Origin: Lithodes maja
Taxonomy: Eukaryota > Arthropoda > Malacostraca > Decapoda > Lithodidae
Direction of reading: 5' to 3'
DNA length: 64,000 bases
Assembly (NCBI GenBank): GCA_037953745.1
Contig: JBAKBP010007459.1
Span: 1-64,000, forward strand
Shown here piece after piece: positions 20,964-32,306 of the stretch (the stretch's first letter is position 1; the number at the start of each line of letters is the position of its first letter). The notes below the pieces were generated by a model, which saw only the letters and a list, made by a program, of their open reading frames with translations, was not told the DNA's origin and ran no database searches. The position numbers were made by a program, and so were the translations under genes.

Positions 20964-21624
20964 GATGTCTAAGACTGGAGGGGGACATTCGTAATCATAT
21001 CATAACCATTGCAAATAGAAAAGGCAGATAATCAAACAACCACATAGTATTCTTACTTAGTAAAAAAATATATATTTATGTATAAACTTTATACAATATA
21101 TAAAAAAGGGGTACAAGCAGGGGCGTGCTTCAAAGAAGCCTGCTTGAGGAAAAAAGGGTAACTATGAGAATCTGTTCCCAGATCTGAAAGTGAAAGGCAC
21201 CCTACTTAACTTAAGTGGTGAAAAATTAAACTTTATGTTTACATGTGCACATATAAACCCCATTATTCTAATGTGTATATTCCTTAAAATTAGACACAAA
21301 AAATAGAATAAATTCTCGTACTATCGCAGATGTACTTAGTAAAACGTTACTCGGAGTTGCAACTACCGAGAACTCTTAAAATTAAATTGCTTCGACAGTG
21401 TATCCCACTGAAAGAAACCGTTGTTGTACTACAACCATTGTACTTCAACCACATTTCCCATAGGCATTACTACAGAGAAATTTTACTCACACACTTATAC
21501 ATTGTATCACAGCTCGTATACTCTGTACATATCCTCCGCGGGGTCTAGGGTGTCTTATGTTACACTGACTGCACCCCCCCCCCCCTCTTCCTTAACTTAA
21601 ACAATAAGTGACTTAGAGACCCCT
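20964..21624 (-). other. 3' noncoding region of DIRS copy C
   Basis: AT-rich, with a C-rich homopolymer near 21575. No coding or second element recognised. It separates the recombinase stop from the internal complementary region. Confidence 0.6.
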
Positions 21625-24600
21625 CTAGACCCTTTGCCGTAACGCTATACACTGCATTGATGGTTTGTCTAGTGCGACCGACAGGTATCTAGTTAAAAAC
21701 GTATGATTTGAAGCCCATAGTTGAGTAGTAGCTATGTCTTCAACAGATTTTTTTTTTTAGAAAACGTAAAGATGCTGCCCATTTGCGTAAATCGTGGGCC
21801 CTACCCACTACGCCGGGATTACTCCCTTTAATGACTTCGACTAGCAGAGAAGCCATTCTTCGTTTCATTAACCTTTTACCTGTACTCGATACCCATAAAG
21901 CACCTTGTCGGTTAAGAGGTGCCACTCTCATATATTTGGTTAAAGCCTGTACAGGACACAAATTATGGTGCACGTCACCCCGTTTCAACGCCGGCACCGT
22001 GAACTCTGAGAAAACATGGTCACTATGTTCATTCTTGGCGATGAACCCTGGGGAAGGTGCAATATGAATGCAATCATTGAGTCTACCAAACCTTATGCAA
22101 TTAGGGGTGTTGCTCATCGCCGCCAGCTCAGACACCCTGCTACCTGTTGCCAGAGCCATAAGGAACACAGCCTTTTTTAATAGTAATTCAAAATCTGCCG
22201 TATTCTGATACAGACGGGAATGAAGCAAAGATAACGCCTTGTCAAGAGACCAGGTAGGCATGAGCTGACGGGGAGGTGGGCGGAGTTTGAAGCATGCTCT
22301 CATGAAACCTGTTTCCTCCGCTAGTGGTATGGTTAGACCTGTAAGGTCAAAGAATGGCACCCTGATAGCTGTTAAGTGATTTTTGAGAGTCACTACAGAT
22401 AGACGTTTCTGTCCAAACAAATAGTTTAAATAATGAAAAACTAACGCCACCGAAGGTACTGTCTGTTCTGTTCTAACTATCCAAGAAGTAAAGGACTGCC
22501 AATGAGATTGATATTGCCTTTTGGTTGATTGTGTGTACTGGTTCATAAATTTATCTGTCACGTTTCTACCATACGGCATTAGCCACTTGGCCTCCTGAAT
22601 GTCCACAATGCAAAAGTCAGCGAGGTCATTAGGTTGCCAATCATGTCTAAGTGGAAATACCCGACCGGGAGCGACACCGGGTTCGGGCACCACATTCTCA
22701 ATTGCTGGTACCACAACTGCGCCGGCCACAGGGGCGCGATTAACGAGACTACGCCTCGATAATCCTGTAGTTTGTTGACTAAGTGGCACATTAGAGAAGC
22801 GTCTGGTGGCGGAAACAGATAGATGGAACTCCACCTGTTCCAATCCGTCACCAATGCGTCGGGCCCCCCCCCCCCCCCCCGCCGGCGTTAATGTCCGGCG
22901 TGTGAGGTACCGAGGGAGTTTGTGATTCTCTTCTGACGCAAACAGATCTACTTGTGGACGGTAAGGCTCTGCAATCATTTGATAGAAAATGTTTTGCTTG
23001 AATGCCCACTCTACTGTTGTGCTCTGTCTCCGAGACAGCGCGTCTGCCCAGACGTTTGCTACGCCTGGGAGACATGATGCATGAAGATGAATGTTCAGCA
23101 TGTTGGCTAGCACAAAAATCTTTTCTGACACGTCTAGCAACTTCCGAGACTTCGTTGACCCTTGTTTCTGAATGCAGTGAACTGCATTGAGATTGTCCAT
23201 CCTGAAGGCCACCGACTTTCCCCGTAAAGTAGAGCCGTGAACCTGAAGGAAATACAAGGGGACTAGTAACTCTTTTACATTTATGTGAGAGGTTTCTGAA
23301 GGGGACCAAAGCCCTTGACCCTGATGCCCGAGGTTTGACTGAAAGCCCCAACCTATCGTCCCTGACGCATCCGTGTCCACCCATACCGTCGGCGGAGGTG
23401 AGGTCCATGACATGACTGAGTGCAACATTTCCCTCTTCGCCCAGACTGCTAGTAAGCTGTGTATTAATGTTGGGATAGGCCATAATTTTCCCGCCGGTAA
23501 TAGTGGGAAATATTTGTTGCCCTCCAAGATTAAACGTTTGACTTTCAACCGGCCCAACTTCACAGTTAGTTGAACCCAGTTGAGAGAACCGACTAGAGAT
23601 TCCCAGAGTCTCCGTGTCGTAGTCAGACTGTGGAGAAACATAAACATTTTTTTGCGAAACCTGTTTCGATTGTCCACACTCTGACTCAGAGTGAGAGACG
23701 CTGTGTCCCAGACCAGCTCTATCCACTGAATTACTCGTGAGGGAACAAGGTTCGACTTTACCAAGTTGACCTTGAATCCTAGAGATTTGACGCGGCGACC
23801 CCACCGCCCGCCACTTTGGTGGTGCAATCAGCCTCTGGAGCAGTGGACCACTGGTTCCTATTTCCAGAAAATTCCTGTGCTTGGTATGCTTCCAGCCAGG
23901 GCCCCACTGGGGTAAATAAAATAGCAAAACAGTGGTGGAACTGCCATCCGGGTGAGGGACTGCTCTGGGTCTGCTCCTTCAGTGTTCATGGTTATAATCC
24001 ACTGAGTGGAAATGGCAATGTGGAGTGGGTCAGTCGGGGCATGTCTGGGAGCCTGGAGGCAGTTTCTGCCATGGCCATCCCTTTTGGGGCGCTTCCTCTG
24101 GAAGCGAGGCGTCAGATTTGATGATGATGATGATGATTGACATGGTTTAACGTAATGTTGACATGAGCGTTGCATAACTCTTCTGTCTCTGCCACCACCA
24201 GCCAGTCGTCCAGATACCACAAGATCCTGATCCCTTGTTCTAAAATGGGCATCAGGGCTTGCCGGACTAATTTTGTGAAAATGCGTGGCGCTAGGTTCAA
24301 TCCAAACGGCATCCTTTGAAAGACATAAGTCTGATGCATTATTCTTAAAGCCAGAAATTTTTGAAATCTCTTGTTGACCGGGACGTGCCAATATGCGTCT
24401 GTCAGGTCTAATGAACACATCCACCCTCCCGGCGGAAGTGTTAGCCTGATTTGATTCACTGTCAGCATCCTGAAGGACACGTTGTGAATGTGGAGATTCA
24501 GATAAGACAGGTCTACGACCGGCCTCATCAGAATACTGTCCTTTTTTGGTACTAGAAAGAGTTTGGATGTAAACACCGGGTAAGTCGGGGGGACTGGGAT

Positions 24601-24831
24601 AATGACATTCTTGGTTATCATCTACTGAACTAGTGACTCCACCTCTAAAGAAACATGAGTGGCCTTTGTCGGCTGACGTAAGCGAGGTCGCTGGAGCCAC
24701 TGCCAAGTGATGCCTTTGCGGACCACAGTCCTCGCCCATGATGTTAATGGCCATGCCCGATGACACGCCCGGAACGACCCAGTTAGCAGACTGGGGTTCG
24801 CCGGCCGGACTACTCTCGGTTCCAACACGCC
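21625..24831 (-). pseudogene. DIRS pol: RT, RNase H, post-RH domain, tyrosine recombinase
   Basis: RT: VVDLSYLNLHIHN, DLTDAYWHVP, FGLNLAPRIF and YLDD (24205-24216). A 323-bp insert (23791-24113) cuts the RT after its catalytic motifs. RNase H has all four acidic positions: DTDASG, VKELL, RMDN, ADALSR. The post-RH region (PQVDLFAS, LPRYL) changes frame at a C17 tract (22864-22880); the true frame continues with WNRWSSIYLFPP and LIAPLWPAQLW (to about 22600), then returns. The recombinase has TGSRVSEL (Arg), HDLRKW (His-x-x-Arg) and, after a frameshift at a T11 run (21748-21758), the catalytic Tyr in FLTRYL (codon 21685-21687), ending at 21625. An in-frame stop lies just before MITKN near 24621. 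All catalytic residues remain; the frame does not. Confidence 0.87.
23791..24113. mobile_element. 323-bp insertion in DIRS RT with 8-bp direct repeats
   Basis: Bordered by AGATTTGA at 23783-23790 and 24114-24121. Copy B has nothing at the matching place. A GAT microsatellite (24118-24137) follows directly. The insert has no clear gene and no tRNA-like head; family unknown. Confidence 0.6.
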
Positions 24832-24860
24832 TTTGACTGGCCCCGGGAGTGAGAGAGACC

Positions 24861-27800
24861 TTAGTTTTTTGCTGGTGGTGGTGTACTCTTGGATGACTGG
24901 CTGGGTTTGGCTGGAGGCAGGCCCTGACCTGGTCGTTGGTGAAACCTGTGGCCTTTACCTGAGAATTTACCCTGTTTGTACCTGACGTGAGCCTGACCCT
25001 GGGTGGAAGAGGACTTAGCCTGATGAAACGGCTTCGACCCACTAGCTTGAACTTTTGAAACTGGTTTGGGTTTAGGGAAAGTAAAGGTAGGTTTCTTAGG
25101 GTGAGAGGGACTTTGTTTGAATGCTTGTGCCATATTGAAAACAGTCTTCCAAACTGCTGGAGAAATCAAAGAAGGGGTTAGCACTGGGGACAGAATTACT
25201 TGGCTTGCAATACGGTCAGGAAGTTTCTTTACTAAGAATATCCTCAGATCTTGCCTTGCTCGAACCGCCTCTAATAAGGCCGTCCGAATATCTCCTAAAG
25301 ACTGAATGGAAGTTTGGAGAAGCAAGCGCCGGGAAAGTTCAATGGCCTTCCTGACTTCCGCAGTTTCGATTGCCTGAGAAGAGCGTAACAGAGACTTTGT
25401 TACTTGCTGAGTAACAATATACTGTATTGTGAAAACAGTCTAAACGCTTTACTTCTTAACCTAAACTCGCGGTCTAGGTGAGTTGGGGAAGGCGTGCTAA
25501 ATGGATCTTTTAATTCGCACAAATTGATTTTAGGGGCAGCCAAGAAATCAAACAAAGCAGAGGGGACTCCTCCGGCACTAAAAACCGGAAGAGAGAACCA
25601 AGAATGGTGCTCTTGAGGGATTTGGTGAGAAGACATTGTAGTGAAAGTAGTGGCAAAATTTTGAGCCTCTGTTTCCTAGTCCACCCAAGGTCCCGTGCCC
25701 AACTGCCCCACCTGCAAGGCTGGATTAGAGGCTGAGTCTGTGATCGGAAACATATCCAATTCCGGCGTCAAAGCAGAAAGTGCCTTGACGTCGTTAAAGC
25801 CATCATTCTTAGTCCAGTCAGAAAAAAAGCTTTGAAGCTGAGGCAGGGGGCAGGGCTGGTGTTGATGCATACACAAAAAAGTCATGGTTATAATAACTGG
25901 GAATGGCCTTAATATGAACATCTAAAACATCGCCTTGAATATCCAATGCTCTGAGTTTTCTAGACTTATTGCCTTGGATTACCCACTCATGTGGTACAGG
26001 GAGCTCCCCCGAAATAGTAGCTTGTGCTGCCTCTGGCTTAGTTGGTAACATTGCTACCCATGACTCATCAGGCCCGTATAAAAGAGGCATAGCTCCTTTT
26101 CTGACTGGTGCCTTGTCTAAAGGGGGGGGGGGGGGGAGTTATGTCTGATATGACCCGCACATTGGAAGTACTGTGAGAGCTGCTGTGCCTGGCACAGTGG
26201 AAATTGAATCTGACACAAGAGGAGGGTTAGGTATTTTAGCTAAAGCAATGGATGTAGCCAGAGGTCGCACATTCGTTGACGTCACGGGAGCTTCCGTACC
26301 AACTGTAGGAGTTTCCGGCGTAGGGCCAAAGAACTTATTAAGTGCATTCAATAGTAACCCATCAATCTCTTCTGTAGTTACATACCTAGCAGATGACGAA
26401 CTCCGTGGAGAATCGACAGTATCCTGAGAGTCTTCCAGGTGGTGACCTGACTCTTCAACTTCCATCTCTGAGACCAGAGAACGCTGTTCTTCATCCCTTA
26501 AGTCTGGCCTCTCATGGGAAGATCCCGCCGAAGCCGGGACCTCCACATGCCGCCATGTTAGATCTGGGATAGAAGATGGGACATCGGCATCCCGGTGGAC
26601 GTCAGCCACTAATTGCGTTACCAAAGGATGTGTGCCGTCCTGCCATGGCTGTGAGTATCGCCATACACCTTGGCTGTGGCTGTTACTCGCTTGCGAGCCT
26701 GGAATACTCCCCAATTGGGAGTCCTCACCCGAGCACCCTAACAGTTTATAGTTACCGTAAGATACTTCTAAATCTGAGGCTGACACACGTGACCTGGGAG
26801 AGAAAGCATGAATATCAGGTGATGAAATGTCCGCCGGGGCATCCTCCACCACATCCCCAGACCTGTCAGATTGGACGTTAGACTTGGAGGGGGTAGATGC
26901 AGAGAGCGGGGTACCAGGCTCCGGCGACAGCCGTGAGTCAGTTCGCACCGGAGGATCCCTTTTGGATGATTTATGACTTCTACTAGACTTATGTTTAGTT
27001 CTAATAACGTCTTTAGGTCCCCTACTCTCTTCCTTAGTCCTCTATCGTGGAGGTGAAGAGGAGTGGCCCGAAGCTTTCACCTGCTCCCTTAGGGGTGACC
27101 TCGACTTGGACCTCATCGTCGATGCCAAAGGTGACGGAGAGCGAGGCCTCTTGGATTTGCCAGGGAAGGGTGTGGGGGCCTGTCCCCGCCCAGTCTCGGA
27201 GGTCTATCGTGAACGGATCTTACTCTTAGGAGGGGCGTGTTTAATAATTAACCATTCCCAAAGCTCAAGGTTGTCACATTGCAATGCTTTATGAGCTACA
27301 TTAGTCGAATAAGAAGCAAGAAGTTGTTTTACTTCCTGCAAGGCCACCGCCGCAGTATTATCTTTATGAATCAAAAGTTTAACACTTAACCCTCCAGCCC
27401 CGGTTATGTATTATATATATATTCCTCGAAACCCGGGTGTTTTGGCCGAAAAACGTCTAGGCTAGGCTACCGTATATTCGTTAATCAGACTGCTTACCGC
27501 ATTCCCGCGCATCCCCAAGCGTAGCTGTGTTATTTACCTGTAAAATGGCATTAAGTAGAGCTCTCTAAGTCAACTGGGTGAGCTGTGATGATGATTTCAT
27601 TGGAGATAACTTTATGGCCAAACCAGCCACTTTACACCACTTTTCGATACTGAACAACAACATACAGGCACACAAGAACAAGCGACGCTCTCCTTCTTGT
27701 GGCCGGAGATGCGGAGCGTCGGTCCAGCCGGCTGTTGTTTACATGCGTCGGACCGACGCCTCGCACAGCAAGCTCACAGGCTGTGACGTCGTGGGTGCAT

Positions 27801-28026
27801 AAGAGGCCTTCCGGGTACCTGTTACATGCTTTTTTATGGGCGTACATGAGGTCATCCGGGAACCAAGGGTTAATAGGGTACAAATAGTGCAATGTTTTGT
27901 CACCCATATCCCTTGTGACCGATCGAGGCATTTAACACATTTAATGCACAACTTGTGCGCAAAAATAGGGATACCGGAGCATAACGGTGTTGAACACAAA
28001 GCAATGAGAGGTTCTATGGTCGACAT
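24861..28026 (-). pseudogene. DIRS gag, copy C (family 2), broken by a MITE and indels
   Basis: The start is the ATG at 28026-28024 (MSTIEPLIALCSTPLCS), with the same Cys-rich N-terminus as family 1 (CIKCVKCLDRS, KHCTIC). A piggyBac-type MITE interrupts at 27873; after it, at 27385, the frame resumes (LLIHKDNTAAVALQEVKQLL, AHKALQCD). A long central frame covers 26948-26139. A G15 tract (26122-26136) shifts the frame, followed by PLLYGPDESW (26090) and further breaks at 25818 and 25676. The last part (LLQTSIQSLGDIR, RQDLRIFLVKKLPD) ends at 24861 with a Lys/Ser/Gln tail. Domain order matches copy B. Confidence 0.82.
27390..27869. mobile_element. piggyBac-type MITE (480 bp)
   Basis: Flanked by TTAA on both sides (27386-27389, 27870-27873), the fixed target of piggyBac elements. 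The ends start CCCT (CCCTCCAGCCCCGG; inverted CCCTTGGTTCCCGG). No transposase. Removing the insert plus one TTAA restores continuity of the gag coding region across the site, confirming the borders. Confidence 0.82.
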
Positions 28027-29786
28027 GACCCGAGACTGGCAGAAATCTACCCACCCCCTGGATCTACCTGGTCACCTGGCGCTACGCCGGTACTCCGCCC
28101 TGGAAAATAGAAAATTCCCAGGAATTAATGCTCATAAGGTTACCCCAAAATGTTACAAAAACATGTGTCATAAAACTGCTGGTCTACGAACCGTAGTCCT
28201 CAACCACTACTTTTCGCTGTCCAGCCGTTTCAAATTAAAGATTTCAGCATATCTTTACCTGTCAAAAGATTTAAGCATATCTTCTGAGTCTTCTTAAAGA
28301 TGAAGCATATCTTCAATAAAGAGTAAGTCCTTCAAGTATCCCTTTACACTTGAAACACTAGTAAGATTCAGGCATCTTCTTATCCCATAAAAAGTTTAAG
28401 CCTATCTTAATCACTAATCCGACTTCTACCAGAAGCCCTCATAGATCGCCGTCTTGAAGGTCGTTATTCCTTTTTGTATCAACCAATTGTTTGGCAAACC
28501 ATAGCGAATTGCAATTCCGGTAATATAACCACCCGAAGGTACCACCGCCGGGTTTCATATTAAATGTCAAACCAATTGTACCTACCCCAGACCTCTTTGT
28601 AAAAGAGGTCGCCGGGAGGAAAAGACCAAACAAAAAACAGCATTGTCTTGGAGGCCGGGATACCTGATAGTATCAGTCAACTGTTTTTGGCAAACCATAG
28701 CGAATTGCAAATCCGTTAATACAACCACCCGAAGGTACCACCGCCCGGGGTCATATTAAATGTCAAACCAATTGTACCTGCCCCAGACCTCTTTGTATAA
28801 AGGTCGCCGGGAGGTAAAGACCAGACAAACAAACAACATTGTTTCAATGGCTTTGAAAAGCCGAGAAAACCATATCCAACAGGTGTCAGCATGATCACCT
28901 AGATAAATGTGTGGAGCCCACCTCACCGGGAATAACACAGGCTCGACCACAGAAAACGCAGTTTCTGATGAGCCCTCAAGCTACCAAACTCGCCAGGGTA
29001 ACTAACCTATTTTAGCCATCCTGACTAAAACTCGGTAAACAAAACGGCTTTCTCGGAGCAATCGAGAAAAACCGCCGGAAAGGCAACCCACACCAAACAG
29101 AACGCAGTCTGATAAACATAATCAGACCCATAGTCCGAAGCTCCTGGATCAGCCAATCACAACTAATCCAGGACACACATGGCACATGAATACATTTTTA
29201 TTATAATAAACAATGAAAACACTTGCATATGTGAAAAAACTACGCGTGGCTGGCTAGGCCTGGTGAAAAACGGAAAAAACACTTAATGACGTCGAAACAC
29301 CAACGAAAAACACTTCATCCCACCAAAACTGGAACAGCAGCCACATCAAAATCGTAGAAAACACCCGGGTAAGGGTAACACTGACTCGGGACCCAGAAAG
29401 AACTCCACTAAGTGAAGAAAAATACACCAGGAACGTCAGTACAAATAACATAGGCTACTCCATCTGAAAAATAGCTAGAAGCCCGACATCGCGTAGTTAA
29501 AGCCGCCTAACAAGCTAGGACTAAAGCTGGCTAAACACGAAAACGTTTCAGAGCGTCCTCAACCCGGCCACGAGGGTCCGTCCGAAATAGACGCCCCAAT
29601 AAAACGACCCAAAACACACTTGATCTGCGAGAAAACCACCCATGACACCCCTGCTACGCTAATCCTAACCTTACTCAAGACATCCCAGAGTAAACAAATG
29701 AGAAAAAACTCACTAGGGACGCAAGAATGCGGAACAAAGCGGAGCACTGTGGGGGACACGTCCGGGTGGGGTGAACGCAGAGCAAG
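28027..29786 (-). other. Long 5' leader of DIRS copy C
   Basis: 1.76 kb between gag and the left terminal repeat with no coding region. 28120-28140 matches the leader of family 1 (AATTAATGCTCATAAGG against ATCAATGCTCATAAGG). Three AGCATATCTT motifs lie at 28246-28315. Confidence 0.65.
28491..28850 (-). repeat. Two tandem copies of a 196-bp unit in the DIRS leader
   Basis: The unit starting TTGGCAAACCATAGCGAATT at 28491 recurs at 28687, with several substitutions between the copies, so the duplication is not very recent. Confidence 0.8.
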
Positions 29787-30085
29787 GAAGGTGGATGGAT
29801 GCGCTAACCAGCGTCTGGTCCAAGAATCCACAGAAGTACATCCACGGAATATGGAAAGCTTATGAATAGTTATTCTTATTTTATTTTTATTTTTTATTTG
29901 TTACAAAGTTTTTTCGTAGTGAGAACCCAATCATAAAGACGAACCATGAGTGATTTAGCGTGTGCTTATGATGAAGGTTCCTCTGAGCTCTGCGGCGGTA
30001 GTTTCAAACTGCGCGTATGGGCGTTTGAAGAGGTAGCCTTATGTAATAGGCATAATCGTCAATGATGGAGGGGCCACTAATAAAT
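29787..30085 (-). repeat. Left inverted terminal repeat of DIRS copy C
   Basis: Inverted match to 20486-20783; identical over the stretch I compared (about 240 bp). The outer end is GGGGCCACTAATAAAT, without the 45-bp extension seen at the other end. Confidence 0.85.
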
Positions 30086-32306
30086 AACCCGGTGTGGCGT
30101 GGTGTACCACTAGACTCCCGGCGGAAATGCTAATTCCTAAGGGAAGTAATCTCGGCCCGGTCGAGTGAACTCGCCCTAACCGATAGCCTCACGCGGCATG
30201 ATTTTGACGCAGAAAAGTCCAGTGAGGTAATTAACTATCCCTCAGGTCCTAATAGATGATCAGTTAGTTAATTAAATGGTTAATATGGGCCAGTGACACT
30301 TGGTCACAGGTAAGCAGTTCTAGAAGACGAAAAGACCATCAAGGTTTTTTCATATACAAGTACAGCGGAAGGTTAGAGTAGCGGTTGGTCTACAGCTAAT
30401 TTTCCGGCGTATTTGGGGTGTTTATGATGTGTAAACCTCTCGGTTTATCCTTATGAGCATTGATTCCTGGAAATGTTCTATTTCCAGGTCACAGCACATC
30501 AGTAGCGGCACAGGTCGACAGGGGAAGGGGCTGATCCTGGCGGGGAGGGTTTTTAGCTCCATCATGCCTCTAGTCAATCTTTGTGCTACACCCACTTGCT
30601 CTCTAATTCCAGTCTTTGCACATAAATTCTGCGTGAAGTGCGTTAAGTGCCTAGATAGGTCACAGGGCCTCTGGGTATATAAGAGGTGTTCCGTTTGCTC
30701 TGACCTACGTTCTGAATTATTTAATAAGAGAGATCATTTGTGCCTGGTGGCACTGAAAGAAATTAAGAAATTTGTTAATGCCTATTCCAAAGACATTGCC
30801 CATAAGGCTTTACATTGTGACGATGAGGCTCTCTGGGAGCATCTAGTTATAAAGTCACCTGTTCTTAAATCCACACCTTCTAAGTCAACTTCAAAATCTA
30901 AAGCTAAGTGCAAAATTCTTTCGAAAGATTTAGTGAGTAGCAGTGATAGTGACTCAAGCAAGGCAACCCCTCCCGGCCGCCACAAGAGGGCGCGTTCTTC
31001 TTCACTACGGGACCAATCTAGGTCCAGGTCAAGGTCGCCCCTCAAGCAGCCCAGGCAGTCTTCAGTGGAGACGTCTAGGTCTCGCAAGAGGCATAAGGAT
31101 GACGCGGCGGCGTCAAGCCACAGAAAATCTGATAAAGGTCATAAAAGTTCCCGCACGGAGGGGACGCAGTCGCGGCACCGGCTAACGCCGGAGTCGCGAC
31201 CACCGCCCTCCGCCTCCACCTCCGCAATGTCTAACGTCAATCTGGCAGCTCCGAGGTAGGGACGGAGGGGGCTGAGTCAACTCCCAGGGATGGGTCTGGG
31301 GAGTTTTTGGTGGGACAGAAGGATGTACATCTTGCCATTCCAAAATTGAACTTTAACTTGCCAGTAAGTAGGCCTCCAATAGTTTCTCAGAGAGTGTTAG
31401 CAGAACAATACCATGGCTACATGGCTTGTGGACACCAAGACTATGATGGTTTTCAAGTAAGTCAAGTTATACCAGATTCCCAAAATCCTATTAAACAAGG
31501 GCGCAGCGTGTGGAGACAGTCTAAACCCTTAAATGTGGAACCCATTGTTCATTTTCAGGAAGATGTCAGGAAAAGTGCTAATGTAGATACCATCCCCTCA
31601 TCAGTACCTGACTTAGTGTTGCCAGTGAATGGCCAATTGTCTGAACCCCAGCAACAACCGGAAGTAATGGAAGTGCCGGATGAGCCGGAGGACGTTGAGC
31701 TGTCCTCAGCTCAACCGAGACACATTGAGGAAGGGTCACAAGTGGAACCAGAATCATCAAAAGGATCACACAGTAAATGTAAACAACCGATGATCTTGAT
31801 TATATATTACACAGGGTAATGCGGCAATACAATGTTCCTAAGAAATCTCAGGAGACTCCCACAGCTACGCCGGGAGCTCCCTCGATGGGTTCAGTTGTGT
31901 GGCCACTAGAGCCAGCCAGAGTTGTTGTGCCACCTAATATGTCACTTCCCCCTCTTAACGTAACTCATGCAACTACCTCGGCGAGTGTCACTGCAGTGCC
32001 CGCCTCCTCAACAACTACCAATGTTCGTGTCATCACAGACATTACTCCCCCTCCTCTAGATAAACTTTCCCATAGGAGCCTTTCCTATGCCTCTCTTGTA
32101 TGGACCCGACTGCTCGTGGATTAAAGTCATGGCAAAAAACCTGGGCATTGCACAAACAACCATATCGGGGGAGATCCCAGTTCCTAGTGAGTGGGTAATT
32201 GATATAAGTAAGAGTAAGAAGTTGAGAGCCAAAGACAAACAGGGCCAACTCTTAGATGTAACAATCAAAGCTATACCTAATGATTATTCGTATGAATTTT
32301 TTGTAT
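30086..32306 (+). mobile_element. DIRS1-like element, family 1, copy D (5' UTR and gag)
   Basis: The longest 5' UTR of family 1 in the window (30086-30563), then gag. It starts directly at the extremity of copy C and ends at about 32306, where RTE-like RT sequence takes over. It holds no terminal repeat of its own. Confidence 0.8.
30564..32306 (+). pseudogene. DIRS gag, copy D, frameshifted
   Basis: ATG at 30564 (MPLVNLCATPTCS). Cys-rich N-terminus, helix region (AYSKDIAHKALHCDDEALWEH) and a Ser/Arg-rich stretch (RDQSRSRSRSPLK) are in one frame to 31259. It shifts, reopens at 31307 (VSQRVLAEQYHGYM) to 31819, shifts again, and ends with GPDCSWIKVMAK and ISGEIPVPSEWV. At FFVYR it fuses into RT sequence of another element. 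The last gag segment present in copy B (from 9488) is missing. Confidence 0.8.

Larger units (their letters stand above)
20441..30085 (-). mobile_element. DIRS1-like retrotransposon, family 2, copy C, structurally complete
   Basis: Minus-strand element with all diagnostic DIRS parts: inverted terminal repeats of about 298 bp (20486-20783 and 29787-30083), a 45-bp extension on the right end (20441-20485), an internal complementary region (20856-20963), gag, RT, RNase H, a post-RH domain and a tyrosine recombinase. Over the ~240 bp I compared the terminal repeats are identical, suggesting recent activity, although the coding region has several indels. At 9.6 kb it is longer than usual for DIRS (about 6 kb), due to a 1.7-kb 5' leader and at least two insertions. 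Its gag and RT differ clearly from copies A, B and D. Confidence 0.85.

Noticed and set aside
21330..21548. Small plus-strand open frame in the DIRS 3' noncoding region
   Set aside because: No motif, AT-rich composition, and it lies antisense to the element.
28246..28400. CRISPR-like or satellite array from AGCATATCTT motifs
   Set aside because: Only three clear units with uneven spacing, in animal DNA.
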